Made by a program: the position numbers and the translations under genes | Notes under the pieces: generated by a model | Databases searched by the model: none | Seen by the model: only the letters and a program-made list of their open reading frames with translations | Told to the model about the DNA's origin: nothing | Shown here: positions 8,745 through 17,431 of the stretch, one piece after another | Position numbering within the stretch: the first letter of the stretch is position 1 | Layout: every line of letters starts with the position of its first letter | NCBI GenBank assembly: GCA_007280275.1 | Contig: QYQB01000335.1 | Coordinates: 1 to 37,249 of the forward strand | Origin: a bacterium | GTDB taxonomy: Bacteria; Bacteroidota; Ignavibacteria; UBA10030 | Length of the DNA: 37,249 nucleotides | Direction of reading: 5' to 3'

Positions 8745-9959
8745 CTAGATAGTCCCCATCCGTCCCCTTAATAGAATGTACTCGAGCGCCTTGCCTAAAC
8801 GGTTTGCCATTTCTTCCATATCCTCTTCGTCAAACATCTCATTGAAGGGGAGAAGAAATGATCTGGAAAGCAAGTCTTCAGCCTTCGGACAAGTCCCTCT
8901 AGGGTAAGATCTTTGAGTGTACATAAGTTGACGACCAAACTTCTTCGGATCTTCAAGTGCCGCAGCACACAGATACAATGGAACAGGATTCGCATAACCA
9001 TAGGCACATTCAACTCCGAAGTCCTTGGCCAGACAGGCAAGGAGTTCGTCTCTAAATCTCTCGTCCTTGGTAACATACGTCGCGAACGAGTAGTAGGAGT
9101 GCTTTGCTCCTTCAAGCACGCGATGGCACCGAACAAATTCAGAGTACGGCTTCAAACGCTCATAAAGGAAATCAGCTAATCGTCTCTTCTTGTTAAGGAT
9201 TCTGGAAACTCTTTTCAGCTGTGGTAATACTACAGCCGCTTGAATACCAGTGTAGCGATAATTCAGAGATAGGAATTCATATCGCCGGTCATGCAATCCT
9301 TTGTAGCGTGTCCATCCTTTGTCTACACTTAACTTGATTCTTTCATTAAGATCGGAATCATCAGTGAAGATGACGCCACCTTCGCCGCTGGAAATGTGTT
9401 TGCTCTGTTGAAGACTTGCGATGCCCACTTTCCCGAAGGATCCCACGCGCCGCCCCTTGTATTCTGCGCCATGAGCTTGTGAACAGTCTTCGATCAATGC
9501 CACATTGTGTCGCGCGGCAATTCTTGTTAATTCATCAAGCGCACATGGATTTCCGCCGAGATGGACAGCAATGATGGCACTGGTCTTTGGTGTGATCTTC
9601 TCCGCGACAGATTCTGGGTCGAAATTGAAGGTGGTATCATCTAGATCGGCAAAAACCGGGATCAGATTCTGGTAGATGATCGGCAAGACGACGCCTATGT
9701 CAGTCACCGGCGTTGTGATAACTTCGCTTCCAACCGGCAGGTCAAGTGCTATCAGGGCCGAATGAATCGCACCAGTACCGGAAGAACACGTAACGGCGAA
9801 TTTGGTTCCAAAAAACTCCGCCATGCTCTGCTCAAGTTCATCCGTGATCGAAGAGGTATATCGAGAAAGATTGCCGGATAGTACAAGTTCTTTGAGGACT
9901 TTGGACTCTTCTTCGTCTATTGGCTTAGGATACTGCAAACTGAACTTGTATTTCTTCAT
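8745..9959 (-). CDS. DegT-family aminotransferase of the inosose/AHBA-synthase-like subgroup
   Basis: A 404-residue PLP enzyme. It shows SSGTGAIH (59-66), a VHLGGNPCALD segment (132-142), EDCSQAHGAEYKG (157-169, Asp158) and the PLP lysine in LQQSKHISSGEGG (Lys187). The HLGG, SQAHGA and QQSKH-GEGG combination is characteristic of the subgroup holding scyllo-inosose aminotransferases, AHBA synthase and related sugar aminotransferases, and differs from the PglE-like neighbour. It therefore probably aminates a different keto-sugar or cyclitol. A good ribosome-binding site (AAAGGAA) precedes ATG 9959. The true substrate is unknown; C3 amination of a sugar nucleotide is an equally good guess. Confidence 0.85.
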   Translation of the reverse strand: MKKYKFSLQYPKPIDEEESKVLKELVLSGNLSRYTSSITDELEQSMAEFFGTKFAVTCSSGTGAIHSALIALDLPVGSEVITTPVTDIGVVLPIIYQNLIPVFADLDDTTFNFDPESVAEKITPKTSAIIAVHLGGNPCALDELTRIAARHNVALIEDCSQAHGAEYKGRRVGSFGKVGIASLQQSKHISSGEGGVIFTDDSDLNERIKLSVDKGWTRYKGLHDRRYEFLSLNYRYTGIQAAVVLPQLKRVSRILNKKRRLADFLYERLKPYSEFVRCHRVLEGAKHSYYSFATYVTKDERFRDELLACLAKDFGVECAYGYANPVPLYLCAAALEDPKKFGRQLMYTQRSYPRGTCPKAEDLLSRSFLLPFNEMFDEEDMEEMANRLGKALEYILLRGRMGTI

Positions 9960-10306
9960 ATGGTTCCTTTCGTAAATGGCTGTTCAGCAAAATCTGTGAC
10001 TTCATATGCATCGTGGGGCCGTACTAGAGCACCGTCACATCTACCGATCAACTGCTTGTCCTTGGCAATAGCTCCAAGGGAAGAACAGAACTGAAGGGAA
10101 CGACATTGCCTGTCAGCAATAAGTTATCAATTGGTAAAAGCTTGAGAAGCACACTCGAAGCCTGGCAAAATCGATCCGCAAGGTCTCACTTATTGGGACA
10201 GCAGGAGAAAGAACAATGCCCGCTTGTGCATCAACTCCGTACAACAAGAATCAATGTTAGGCTTGCCATCAAGCGCTGCATCACGACGATCAAGTTGGGC
10301 TGTTGC
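9960..10306. other. Intergenic stretch, no gene recognised
   Basis: 347 nt between the PglD-like gene and the second aminotransferase gene. Only the Shine-Dalgarno of the aminotransferase (about 9964-9970) stands out. Plus-strand frames here extend antisense into the acyltransferase gene and are rejected. Confidence 0.4.
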
Positions 10307-10969
10307 TTATGTTGCATCAGGGTCGAGGGTCCGAATAATGCGAGCCGGGACACCAGCGACAACAACATTGTCCGGTACATCCTTTACCACAGCCGCACCT
10401 ACCCCCACGATAACATTGGATCCGATAGCAATGTGTGGATGTATGGAAGCTCCAACTCCTATGAGCGTGTAAGAGCCAACGCGTACGCCGCCACCAAATG
10501 AAGCTCCACCAGACAGGATCGTAAAATCCCCGATAACGCAGTGGTGGGCGACGATTGCAGATGTCCCCATGAATACGCCGTCACCGATAGTCGCTCCTGC
10601 GTGAATTGCCGCGCCCATCTCAAAGATGCCACCCAAACCAATCCTCTCGGGAGAATTCACCATGACCTGTGGATGTATCGCGCGAACAAGTTCCAGTCCT
10701 GCTTCGCGAAGACGAGCGGTCATTCGCCCTCGCGTGTGATTGTGCCCAATGCCGACTATACCTCCTTGGACGCCGGCCTCCCTTATCAATTTCGGGATCG
10801 CATTCAGGTCCCCAAGAACAGGAAGACCGAGGTACTCTTTTCCGTGCTTTGCAGAGTTGTCATCCAAGAAGCCAAGAATTTCTATGTTGGTATCATGCCG
10901 AAGGCAGTGGAATGCCTGAAATCCATTCTCCCCACAGCCATATATGACGATCCTCATGGTGCTCTTCAT
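10307..10969 (-). CDS. pglD: PglD/NeuD-like sugar O/N-acyltransferase (left-handed beta-helix)
   Basis: A 220-residue protein, the usual PglD/NeuD length. The N-terminal Rossmann-like part (IVIYGCGENG, 7-16; GFLDDN, 33-38) binds the nucleotide sugar. The C-terminal hexapeptide repeats (about 112-205) form the acyl-CoA-binding beta-helix. SAIVAHHCVIGD (137-148) matches the PglD catalytic segment, with His142 aligned to the known base, and the end VVAGVPARIIR is typical. Expected role: N-acylation of the 4-amino sugar made by the PglE-like enzyme. With a CoA-transferase and an SDR just upstream, the acyl donor may not be acetyl-CoA. ATG 10957 (MRIVIYG) is an alternative start preceded by GAAGAG. 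Confidence 0.85.
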   Translation of the reverse strand: MKSTMRIVIYGCGENGFQAFHCLRHDTNIEILGFLDDNSAKHGKEYLGLPVLGDLNAIPKLIREAGVQGGIVGIGHNHTRGRMTARLREAGLELVRAIHPQVMVNSPERIGLGGIFEMGAAIHAGATIGDGVFMGTSAIVAHHCVIGDFTILSGGASFGGGVRVGSYTLIGVGASIHPHIAIGSNVIVGVGAAVVKDVPDNVVVAGVPARIIRTLDPDAT

Positions 10970-11317
10970 AGAAGTTGTTATTAACTATCCACACTAGGAA
11001 TTTGTTGGCTACAATACGAAACGGAGATGTGGTTGGAGACTTTTGGCCTTTTTGAGCCTCACCAGCGAGCAAATCCGACATGCACTTTTGCCAACTCAAC
11101 ACAAGATTCTGCGAGAAGTCCTAAATGGATCACTAGGGACCAGTGGGAGCGAAAACAGCCCCTGAGAGAATCAAAGTTCCGACGTTGAAGCACCTCGCTA
11201 GATCCATCGATGCGGATGTATGCTGCACAACCGCCGCGCTCTCCTTCGAATTCCTCTTGTCTGAGCGACTCTGGAAGATCTGCATATTGCGAATTACTTG
11301 CCATGCGGAATATGCTG
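10970..11317. other. Intergenic stretch, no gene supported
   Basis: 348 nt between the SDR and the PglD-like gene. A 108-codon minus-strand frame (11059-11385) overlaps the SDR 3' end, resembles nothing I know and is not called. No terminator hairpin is seen. Confidence 0.4.
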
Positions 11318-12118
11318 TCAGCGCCCTCCGGACTTTGCATGCCTATGAGCGAGTTGGGGAAACTGAACGGCGAATTTTCCTCCACTTATGTCTAGATGAG
11401 CACCGGTGATATAAGACGCTCTCTCTGAGGCGAGAAACATTACTAGTTGAGCAATATCCGAAGTTTCACCCCACCTTCGTATTGACAAAGAATCAAGCAG
11501 CCTTTCCTTGGTGGCGGGAGAAGCATCCGCGTAATGATTCAGCTCCGTTGGTATCATTCCGGGCGCATAAGCGTTCACTGTGATATTCCATGGCCCTAGC
11601 TCGGCTGCCATCACCTTGGTCAGCGCAACGACTGCAGCTTTTGACGCCGAATACGCGGACATCGAAATAGACGGAATAATTGCAGCGAATGAGGAACAGT
11701 TCAATATTCGGCCCCATTGTTGGTCCTTCATGATCGGAATCACGGCCTGGCTGCAGAGGAACGTACCCTTGAGATTGACATCAATATTGTCAGTCCAAGA
11801 ATCTTCTTCAAGTGATTCGACATAGCCGCCGGGGGCGACTCCCGCATTATTTACGAGGATATCTATTCGCCCGAATTTGTTCCTGGCTTCAGAGATACAG
11901 CCTGTGACATCTACTTTCGTTCTCACATCTCCTTCGAAAATGTGCACGAAGTCTCCCCTGTCCTTCATTTCTGTCCTTAAATTGCTCACCAATTCACTAT
12001 TGTTGTCCATGCACACAACTCTAGCACCTTCTGCGAGGAATGTGGAGGCAATCATATGTCCAATACCGCGTCCTGCACCTGTAACAACTGCGACTTTGTT
12101 CTTCAGGTTTATCTCCAT
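11318..12118 (-). CDS. Classical SDR oxidoreductase (FabG-like)
   Basis: A 266-residue short-chain dehydrogenase with every standard landmark: cofactor loop TGAGRGIG (13-20), VNNAG (89-93), Ser142/143, YSASK (Tyr156, Lys160) and the C-terminal ITGAHLDISGG. CMDNN after the second strand has an acidic residue, which favours NAD(H) over NADP(H). A good ribosome-binding site (GAGAGG) precedes ATG 12118. The gene lies 137 nt downstream of the CoA-transferase. That pairing suggests reduction of a ketoacyl-CoA or similar acyl substrate, although a sugar substrate is equally possible on sequence alone. Confidence 0.87.
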   Translation of the reverse strand: MEINLKNKVAVVTGAGRGIGHMIASTFLAEGARVVCMDNNSELVSNLRTEMKDRGDFVHIFEGDVRTKVDVTGCISEARNKFGRIDILVNNAGVAPGGYVESLEEDSWTDNIDVNLKGTFLCSQAVIPIMKDQQWGRILNCSSFAAIIPSISMSAYSASKAAVVALTKVMAAELGPWNITVNAYAPGMIPTELNHYADASPATKERLLDSLSIRRWGETSDIAQLVMFLASERASYITGAHLDISGGKFAVQFPQLAHRHAKSGGR

Positions 12119-12255
12119 TTTCTGCCTCTCTTTCGAGTATTCGTTACGTTTTCTTCTCTGGATTTCTCACCCTTAGCGACCACTGATTGCCGTAGTGAAG
12201 TCAGGTCTCAGCCCTGCCGACCTACCAAAATGTGGCTGAACAGCAACCTAAGCCT

Positions 12256-13800
12256 TCATTGAATCGGCATTTCCATCAGTGTGGAAGAGATAATAGGTAA
12301 AAACTCCATATGCGCTAGTATGTCTCGTGAGGGATCTACGCCGGGGGCCACTTCCGAAAGGAGTAGGCCTTCTCTTGTTAGCTCGAACACACATCTTTCC
12401 GTGATGTAAAGGACGCGTTTTCTCTGAAGGGTAGCCCTTCTTCCCGAGAAGGTGACATGCGACACCTTCTTTACAAACTTGGACACTTTACCCTCAGCAA
12501 TGATTTGTATGGAACCATCTTTGGACTCTCCGAGAGTCAGACCATGCGCAGTAAATGATCCACAAAATACTAAGGTATTTGTCGCTTGCACAATATCCAT
12601 GAATCCGCCCGACCCGAGATACTTGCCGGAGAACTTACTGACATTGACGTTTCCATGTTGATCGACCTCAGCGAATCCCAAAAAAGCGATGTCAAGTCCT
12701 CCGCCGTCATAGAACAGGAATTGATCCTCTTGTCTAAGTATGGAGGTGGGGTATGCAGAAATTCCGAAGTCAGGCACAGGATATGGAATTCCGCCGTTGA
12801 CGCCGCTTTCCAGGGTGAAGAAGAGCCTTTTTTTGTCACCACGTTTTTTGAGAATGGCTACTATATCAGTGGGTATTCCTTGACCAAGATTCACTACTTG
12901 ATTGTCCTCTAGCTCCAATGAAGCTCGGTGCGCAATCAATGACCTCGTCAAAGGCATCTGGTCAATGAAAGGTGACTCCAACTGGTCAGCAGCCGACTTC
13001 CCAATTGGCTCTCCACAATCGATTGGGTCATACACTTTTGAAACACTCTGACGATGTTGAGTCTCAACGTCGGTGCAAATGACAACATAGTCGACAAGAT
13101 GCGCTGGGATAACGACCCTCTGAGCAGGAATTGAACCACGAGGAACAATCCTTTTCACTTGGACTATCACCGTTCCGCCTGAATTCCTCGCAGCAATTGA
13201 TGAGGAGAGCCCTTCAACCGATGCCGCCTCTTCCTCGAAGGACACATTGCCCTCCTCATCAGCTGTGGATCCTCGAATGAACACCACGTCGACAGGAAAA
13301 GACTCGTACAACATCCATTCCTCATCTCTTATCTTGACAATCTGCAGATATCGATCGGGTGTAATTGAGTTGAGCCTACCACCCTCCTCACGCGGATCCA
13401 TGTAGGTTTCAATTCCGACCTTTGTCAAAACACCTGGGCTCCCTGAGGCGATTGCCCTGTATAGTGCGCTGATTTGACCTTGGGGAAAATTATACGCCTC
13501 GATCTTGTTTTCTAGCGCTAATCTCATCAACTGCGGTATTGTTCCCCAAAAACCTCCGATTACTCTTTTCAACAATCCTGGCACGCTCAAATGTTCTAGT
13601 CCATTTGGTTTTGAACTATCACCTTGCGCACTTGAAAAGACCAATGTCAGACCTTTTGGTGAGCCAGTTTCGTCGAATCTCTTTCTAAGCTCGGATAACA
13701 ATAGCTCGGGTGAAGATGCCCATCTGAATCCGGTACTTACCAAAACACTGTCATCTTTGATTTTCAATATGGCTTGTTTTGCGGTACAAACTTCGGCCAT
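12256..13800 (-). CDS. Family I acyl-CoA:carboxylate CoA-transferase
   Basis: A 514-residue protein in which the alpha and beta halves are joined in one chain, like the YdiF/propionate and acetate CoA-transferases. The N-terminal half has the VLVSTGFRWASSPELL opening. The C-terminal half has VNLGQGIPTDI (303-313) and the catalytic Glu331 in LESGVNGGIP, followed later by FLGFAEVD and GSGGFMDI. The enzyme moves CoA between short acyl-CoAs and free acids in the cytoplasm. This is normally fatty- or keto-acid metabolism, so its place inside a glycan locus, next to an SDR and an N-acyltransferase, is unusual. It may activate the acid used to acylate an amino sugar. ATG 13800 is clear. Confidence 0.88.
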   Translation of the reverse strand: MAEVCTAKQAILKIKDDSVLVSTGFRWASSPELLLSELRKRFDETGSPKGLTLVFSSAQGDSSKPNGLEHLSVPGLLKRVIGGFWGTIPQLMRLALENKIEAYNFPQGQISALYRAIASGSPGVLTKVGIETYMDPREEGGRLNSITPDRYLQIVKIRDEEWMLYESFPVDVVFIRGSTADEEGNVSFEEEAASVEGLSSSIAARNSGGTVIVQVKRIVPRGSIPAQRVVIPAHLVDYVVICTDVETQHRQSVSKVYDPIDCGEPIGKSAADQLESPFIDQMPLTRSLIAHRASLELEDNQVVNLGQGIPTDIVAILKKRGDKKRLFFTLESGVNGGIPYPVPDFGISAYPTSILRQEDQFLFYDGGGLDIAFLGFAEVDQHGNVNVSKFSGKYLGSGGFMDIVQATNTLVFCGSFTAHGLTLGESKDGSIQIIAEGKVSKFVKKVSHVTFSGRRATLQRKRVLYITERCVFELTREGLLLSEVAPGVDPSRDILAHMEFLPIISSTLMEMPIQ

Positions 13801-14036
13801 AGCCTAAGTCCTTTAGTTTGGTCTACATCAAGAGCTTCACTTGGATTCCCCGTATAATCATACTATCGGAAAGAGGCCTGGTCATCGCAGACCATGGGCA
13901 AAATCCCGTTGATCAACACTTCGAAAGCGCCACCGTTCTTGCGCTCTTCCGTAACATGTGTGGCAAATTCTCCTCCGTCGAACTCATTTTACCGTGACCG
14001 ACATGCACATGTTTGGTTTCTTCGTTTGACTCCAAC

Positions 14037-15956
14037 TCAAATACGCAATTTAACCTTTAAAAAAGTTTTTTCATCATGTGCGCGGTAAGCCTCTTTCCAA
14101 TTTTCAAAATCGAAGACATGCGCATCCAGGTGTTCAAAATTCAATTTGGGAGCTACTCGAAGAGCCTCCTCAAAATCCGAGTAGCTGCTTCCGACAGTCC
14201 CTATGATCGATTTGTCTAGGCATACCACGCTTTCGAGATTTGCCTGAGATTTTCCATAAGGCAATCCTACCAACAAAATGGATGTGCCGATTTTCGATTT
14301 ACTAATGACCTCATTCGCCAAATCTAGAACTCCTGTCGCTTCCACAACATAAGAGTAGCGGGCGAAGCTAGTGACAGTGTCACAATGTTCACAAGGAATA
14401 TCAGCCAGTAGTGCCATGCGTTCAGCATTCCTCTCAATGACTCCTACGCGATGCCCGAGATGATGAGCCAATTGCGCCGACAGATGACCGATAGGACCAG
14501 CACCGACAACAAGAACATTGCATACTCCGACCTCTTTTGAGTCTTTCAACCCGAGCCTTCTGAATCCCTTCATCACAACAGCCAGAGGTTCGATGCTCGA
14601 AGCACTAATTGGTCTAAGACCCGGGGGGATTTTGTGAACAAAACGCGACTCCAGAATCAGGTATTCTGCACAAGCTCCGTCATAGTTTATCACTCCTACT
14701 TCCCTTCGATTTGAGCATGCGGTGAAGTAGCCCTTCAGACAATCTTCACAGACACCGCATGATAGAATGCACTCCCCCACTACTCCATCTCCCACTTCCA
14801 CATTATCCACCTTTGGTCCCTTCCGGACTACGATTCCGGAGTACTCGTGACCCGGGACGATAGGATACTTTGCCCACCCCGATTTGTAGTATTCCAAATG
14901 ACCTCGCAGAACTTCAAGGTCGGTTGAACATATTCCGACAAAAGCGACTTTAATCAGGACTTCATTGGGCTTGACAGGATTCAAGGAGTGCACTTTCAAC
15001 GACGCTCTATTTTCAGATTCGATCTCAAGAACTTTGAATTCATCGTACCGGTAGTTCGAAGCGAAATCCTTCAAGTCCTTTTGTGGGACGGCGATAGACT
15101 TTAGATAAGCCTTGCTTGTGCTCCATCGATATCCTAATACATCTCTCGTCGAAACACTGGCTTTCCGCCTTCGAGCTAAAAAGTAATCCGCAGGGATTTT
15201 CACCAATTCTCCGACCGATCTCGTCAGAAGCTCTCCATTTCCCCACATCTCGATGTTTTTGGCTGCAATAGCCTCACGAAAACTCCTACGAAATATCTGA
15301 TCGTTTGTCTCTCGATGGAAATGATAGACCTCCGCTTCTGGCTGATACGCGACCCTGAAACCTTTCGCCATGAAGTGCTTCGTCCATTCAATGTCTTCAA
15401 GCCCCGTGAGTTCTTCATTGAACGGGTGATCACTCCACACGGTTCTAAGGATCATTGAATTCGCGTTGTTACTAAAAAAATCTTTGCCCGACTGGATGAG
15501 AAATCTGTCTTTGTACGTTCTCTCGAAATCAAGTAGTTCGCAGAAATGCGAATTGCCATCTCCCCTCTGCTTGCCATACACTTTGACGATTGCGCTCTCG
15601 CCATCGCGAATGTCGAATGCCTTTAAACAGGAAGCGATCCACCCATCGTTCACTGGTAAAGTGTGAGCAGATAGAATGCCTACATACTCGTGGCTTGCTT
15701 CCTTGATACCAAGGTTCAAGGCAAATCCAAATGTGAAAGCACGTTGATCGATCTGCAGTACTTTATCACAATATTTTCTCGCGATTTCAACCGTCCCATC
15801 AACCGATCCAGAATCAACCAGTATGATCTCGACATTCTTTACCGTTTGGGAGCGCAAAGCAACCAAGAGTTGTTCAATGTACTTCGACTCATTGAATGAT
15901 CGAATTATGATGCTGACTAATGGCGCTTGCTCATCAATAGAACAATCTATAGACAT
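14037..15956 (-). CDS. Fusion: GT2 glycosyltransferase + zinc-dependent medium-chain dehydrogenase
   Basis: A single 639-residue frame. Residues about 12-235 are a GT-A family 2 glycosyltransferase: VSIIIRSFNE (14-23), VDSGSVDGT (47-55), LSAHTLP (95-101) in place of a classic DxD, and a conserved EDIEW (187-191). Residues about 305-639 are a complete zinc alcohol dehydrogenase: catalytic zinc ligands Cys343 and His370-Glu371, structural zinc Cys400/403/406/414, and NAD loop VGAGPIG (484-490). No stop or frameshift separates the halves. This is a true fusion or a gene merger. The start overlaps the upstream gene by 23 nt, with AAGGGA before ATG 15956. A coupled oxidise-and-transfer (or make-and-transfer) job on one sugar is an inference. 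Confidence 0.88.
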   Translation of the reverse strand: MSIDCSIDEQAPLVSIIIRSFNESKYIEQLLVALRSQTVKNVEIILVDSGSVDGTVEIARKYCDKVLQIDQRAFTFGFALNLGIKEASHEYVGILSAHTLPVNDGWIASCLKAFDIRDGESAIVKVYGKQRGDGNSHFCELLDFERTYKDRFLIQSGKDFFSNNANSMILRTVWSDHPFNEELTGLEDIEWTKHFMAKGFRVAYQPEAEVYHFHRETNDQIFRRSFREAIAAKNIEMWGNGELLTRSVGELVKIPADYFLARRRKASVSTRDVLGYRWSTSKAYLKSIAVPQKDLKDFASNYRYDEFKVLEIESENRASLKVHSLNPVKPNEVLIKVAFVGICSTDLEVLRGHLEYYKSGWAKYPIVPGHEYSGIVVRKGPKVDNVEVGDGVVGECILSCGVCEDCLKGYFTACSNRREVGVINYDGACAEYLILESRFVHKIPPGLRPISASSIEPLAVVMKGFRRLGLKDSKEVGVCNVLVVGAGPIGHLSAQLAHHLGHRVGVIERNAERMALLADIPCEHCDTVTSFARYSYVVEATGVLDLANEVISKSKIGTSILLVGLPYGKSQANLESVVCLDKSIIGTVGSSYSDFEEALRVAPKLNFEHLDAHVFDFENWKEAYRAHDEKTFLKVKLRI

Positions 15957-16560
15957 GGTATTTCCCTTGGAACGATTCAGAGGCCTTCACGAATAGTTCT
16001 TCTTGATATTCTATGGTGGAAATAATCACAGAATCTACGGGATAGTTCGGAAGTCTTGAAGCGTCAACGACATCAACGCCATTCACTTTGTTTCCGTGCT
16101 TACTTACATCATCATCGATTATGCATTGAACGTGGAGGTCATTGTCCGCGAAGTATTTGAAAAATGACAATGTCGTATCACTCGCGCCATACAACGCTAT
16201 GTTTTCGCATCCAAATTGTTTGATTCGGGAGACTAGGTCTCTGAAGAAAAGCTCAGAATGCTTCTGAAGCGCGATCAACTCTAACTGATAGTCAATGTAA
16301 TGTTTTTTCAGACCGACCGCGCCATTCTTCGTAAGCACGAGTTTGTGATTTTCGCCCTCTATCAATTTTTGGATGAAATCCTTTTCAATCAATTCGTGAA
16401 TCGTTATCCTTTGCAGCAGAGTAGCCAAGTTCAAATCAGTTGACTCTAACGGCAGAGATATCTGCCGCAGCTCATCGAGCCTGGCTAGTAATTGAAATTC
16501 GTAGAAGCGCTTTGTATGTTCGAAGTACTTCCACCGTTGTGATTCATTGCTAGTTTTCAT
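15934..16560 (-). CDS. Uncharacterised protein with C-terminal Rossmann/PglD-N-like domain
   Basis: The frame is open to 16713, but that would overlap the hydrolase gene by over 100 nt. ATG 16560 leaves a 46-nt gap and has AGGAG about 10 nt upstream, giving 208 aa. The first half is helical and charged, without known motifs. The second half (from about 118) reads NIALYGASDTTLSFFKY (120-136), then CIIDDD and GVDVV, ending in VDSVIIST...: the beta-alpha-beta pattern of the nucleotide-sugar-binding domain in PglD/NeuD proteins and in the tails of some sugar methyltransferases, with no catalytic domain attached. It sits between the metallo-hydrolase and the GT2-dehydrogenase fusion, overlapping the latter by 23 nt. 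Function unknown. Confidence 0.75.
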   Translation of the reverse strand: MKTSNESQRWKYFEHTKRFYEFQLLARLDELRQISLPLESTDLNLATLLQRITIHELIEKDFIQKLIEGENHKLVLTKNGAVGLKKHYIDYQLELIALQKHSELFFRDLVSRIKQFGCENIALYGASDTTLSFFKYFADNDLHVQCIIDDDVSKHGNKVNGVDVVDASRLPNYPVDSVIISTIEYQEELFVKASESFQGKYHVYRLFY

Positions 16561-16606
16561 TAGGATAGAACTCCTCGCTTTCCGAACGGCATTTATGACA
16601 AAACAG

Positions 16607-17431
16607 TCAAGGACACTTTTTGAGGACGATGTTTTCTCCCGCTTGAAGAACAATAGCACGTTGATTGGGATTTTCTGTTGCGAGGTAATGGAGAAAATGG
16701 TTGGGGTTCTCACCGTTCACTGAGAATAGATCAAAGTGATTGGGTGACACGGTATCGATGTTAAGATATTTGGTAAGCTCAACGAGCTCTCTGCTGCCGA
16801 TACTGCCGACTATTCCCAACTTCTCACGAAACCAATCCCGGCCGTTGATCGGGGCAAAGAAATAATCAAATCGATATTTCCCCAAGTGGTCGATCAATCC
16901 TTCATACATAATTCCATCCCCCCAGAAGAACAAGGTGTGATCTCCATATTTGACCACATAAGACACACTGCACACTTTTTGTGTCTTTGGATCATATACG
17001 TCATAGTGCGCAGCTGGAATCGGTGTCACGCTGAAACCGCAAGTTTCGTAATTGTCGAACGGCTCTACTCGAATGACGGTTCGCATCTTTCCGCTAACTT
17101 TGTTTTGGTTCCAAGCTACCTCAGTGAGGAACAAATCAAATGGCCCAGGCAATGCTCCAAGAGTCCAAGGGTCCATGTGATCATTGTGACCGTGTGTAAT
17201 CAATACTGCTTCAACAAAACTGAGAGATGATGGGTCCAAGGGAGGAGGATATCTTCGCTTGGCGAATCTGTCGTTCAGGCCATTCTTATTCTCCACAAAG
17301 TCAGATAAATACGGATCAACAGCGATTACCGCGTCTCGAGATTTTATTAGATAGCCCGATTGGCCAAGAAACCATATGGCCAGTTCATCGCTTTCAAGCG
17401 AATACTGGGAAATGCTATTGCTCAGTGTCAT
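16607..17431 (-). CDS. UlaG-like metallo-beta-lactamase-fold hydrolase
   Basis: A 274-residue protein with the metal site HGHNDH (80-85), a downstream AHYD, FFWGDG (metal-bridging Asp) and PNHFD. This is the layout of the UlaG-type branch of the metallo-beta-lactamase fold, which includes the ascorbate-6-phosphate lactonase. Related proteins also cleave phosphodiesters. It would be a cytoplasmic hydrolase, since no signal peptide is seen. Its start overlaps the end of the PglC-like gene by 17 nt, so the two are likely translated together. In this setting it may open a sugar lactone or process a nucleotide-linked intermediate. The substrate is not predictable. Confidence 0.85.
   Translation of the reverse strand: MTLSNSISQYSLESDELAIWFLGQSGYLIKSRDAVIAVDPYLSDFVENKNGLNDRFAKRRYPPPLDPSSLSFVEAVLITHGHNDHMDPWTLGALPGPFDLFLTEVAWNQNKVSGKMRTVIRVEPFDNYETCGFSVTPIPAAHYDVYDPKTQKVCSVSYVVKYGDHTLFFWGDGIMYEGLIDHLGKYRFDYFFAPINGRDWFREKLGIVGSIGSRELVELTKYLNIDTVSPNHFDLFSVNGENPNHFLHYLATENPNQRAIVLQAGENIVLKKCP

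Noticed and set aside
11059-11385. 108-codon minus-strand frame after the SDR
   Set aside because: It overlaps the 3' end of a well-supported SDR by 68 nt, has no ribosome-binding site and resembles no family.
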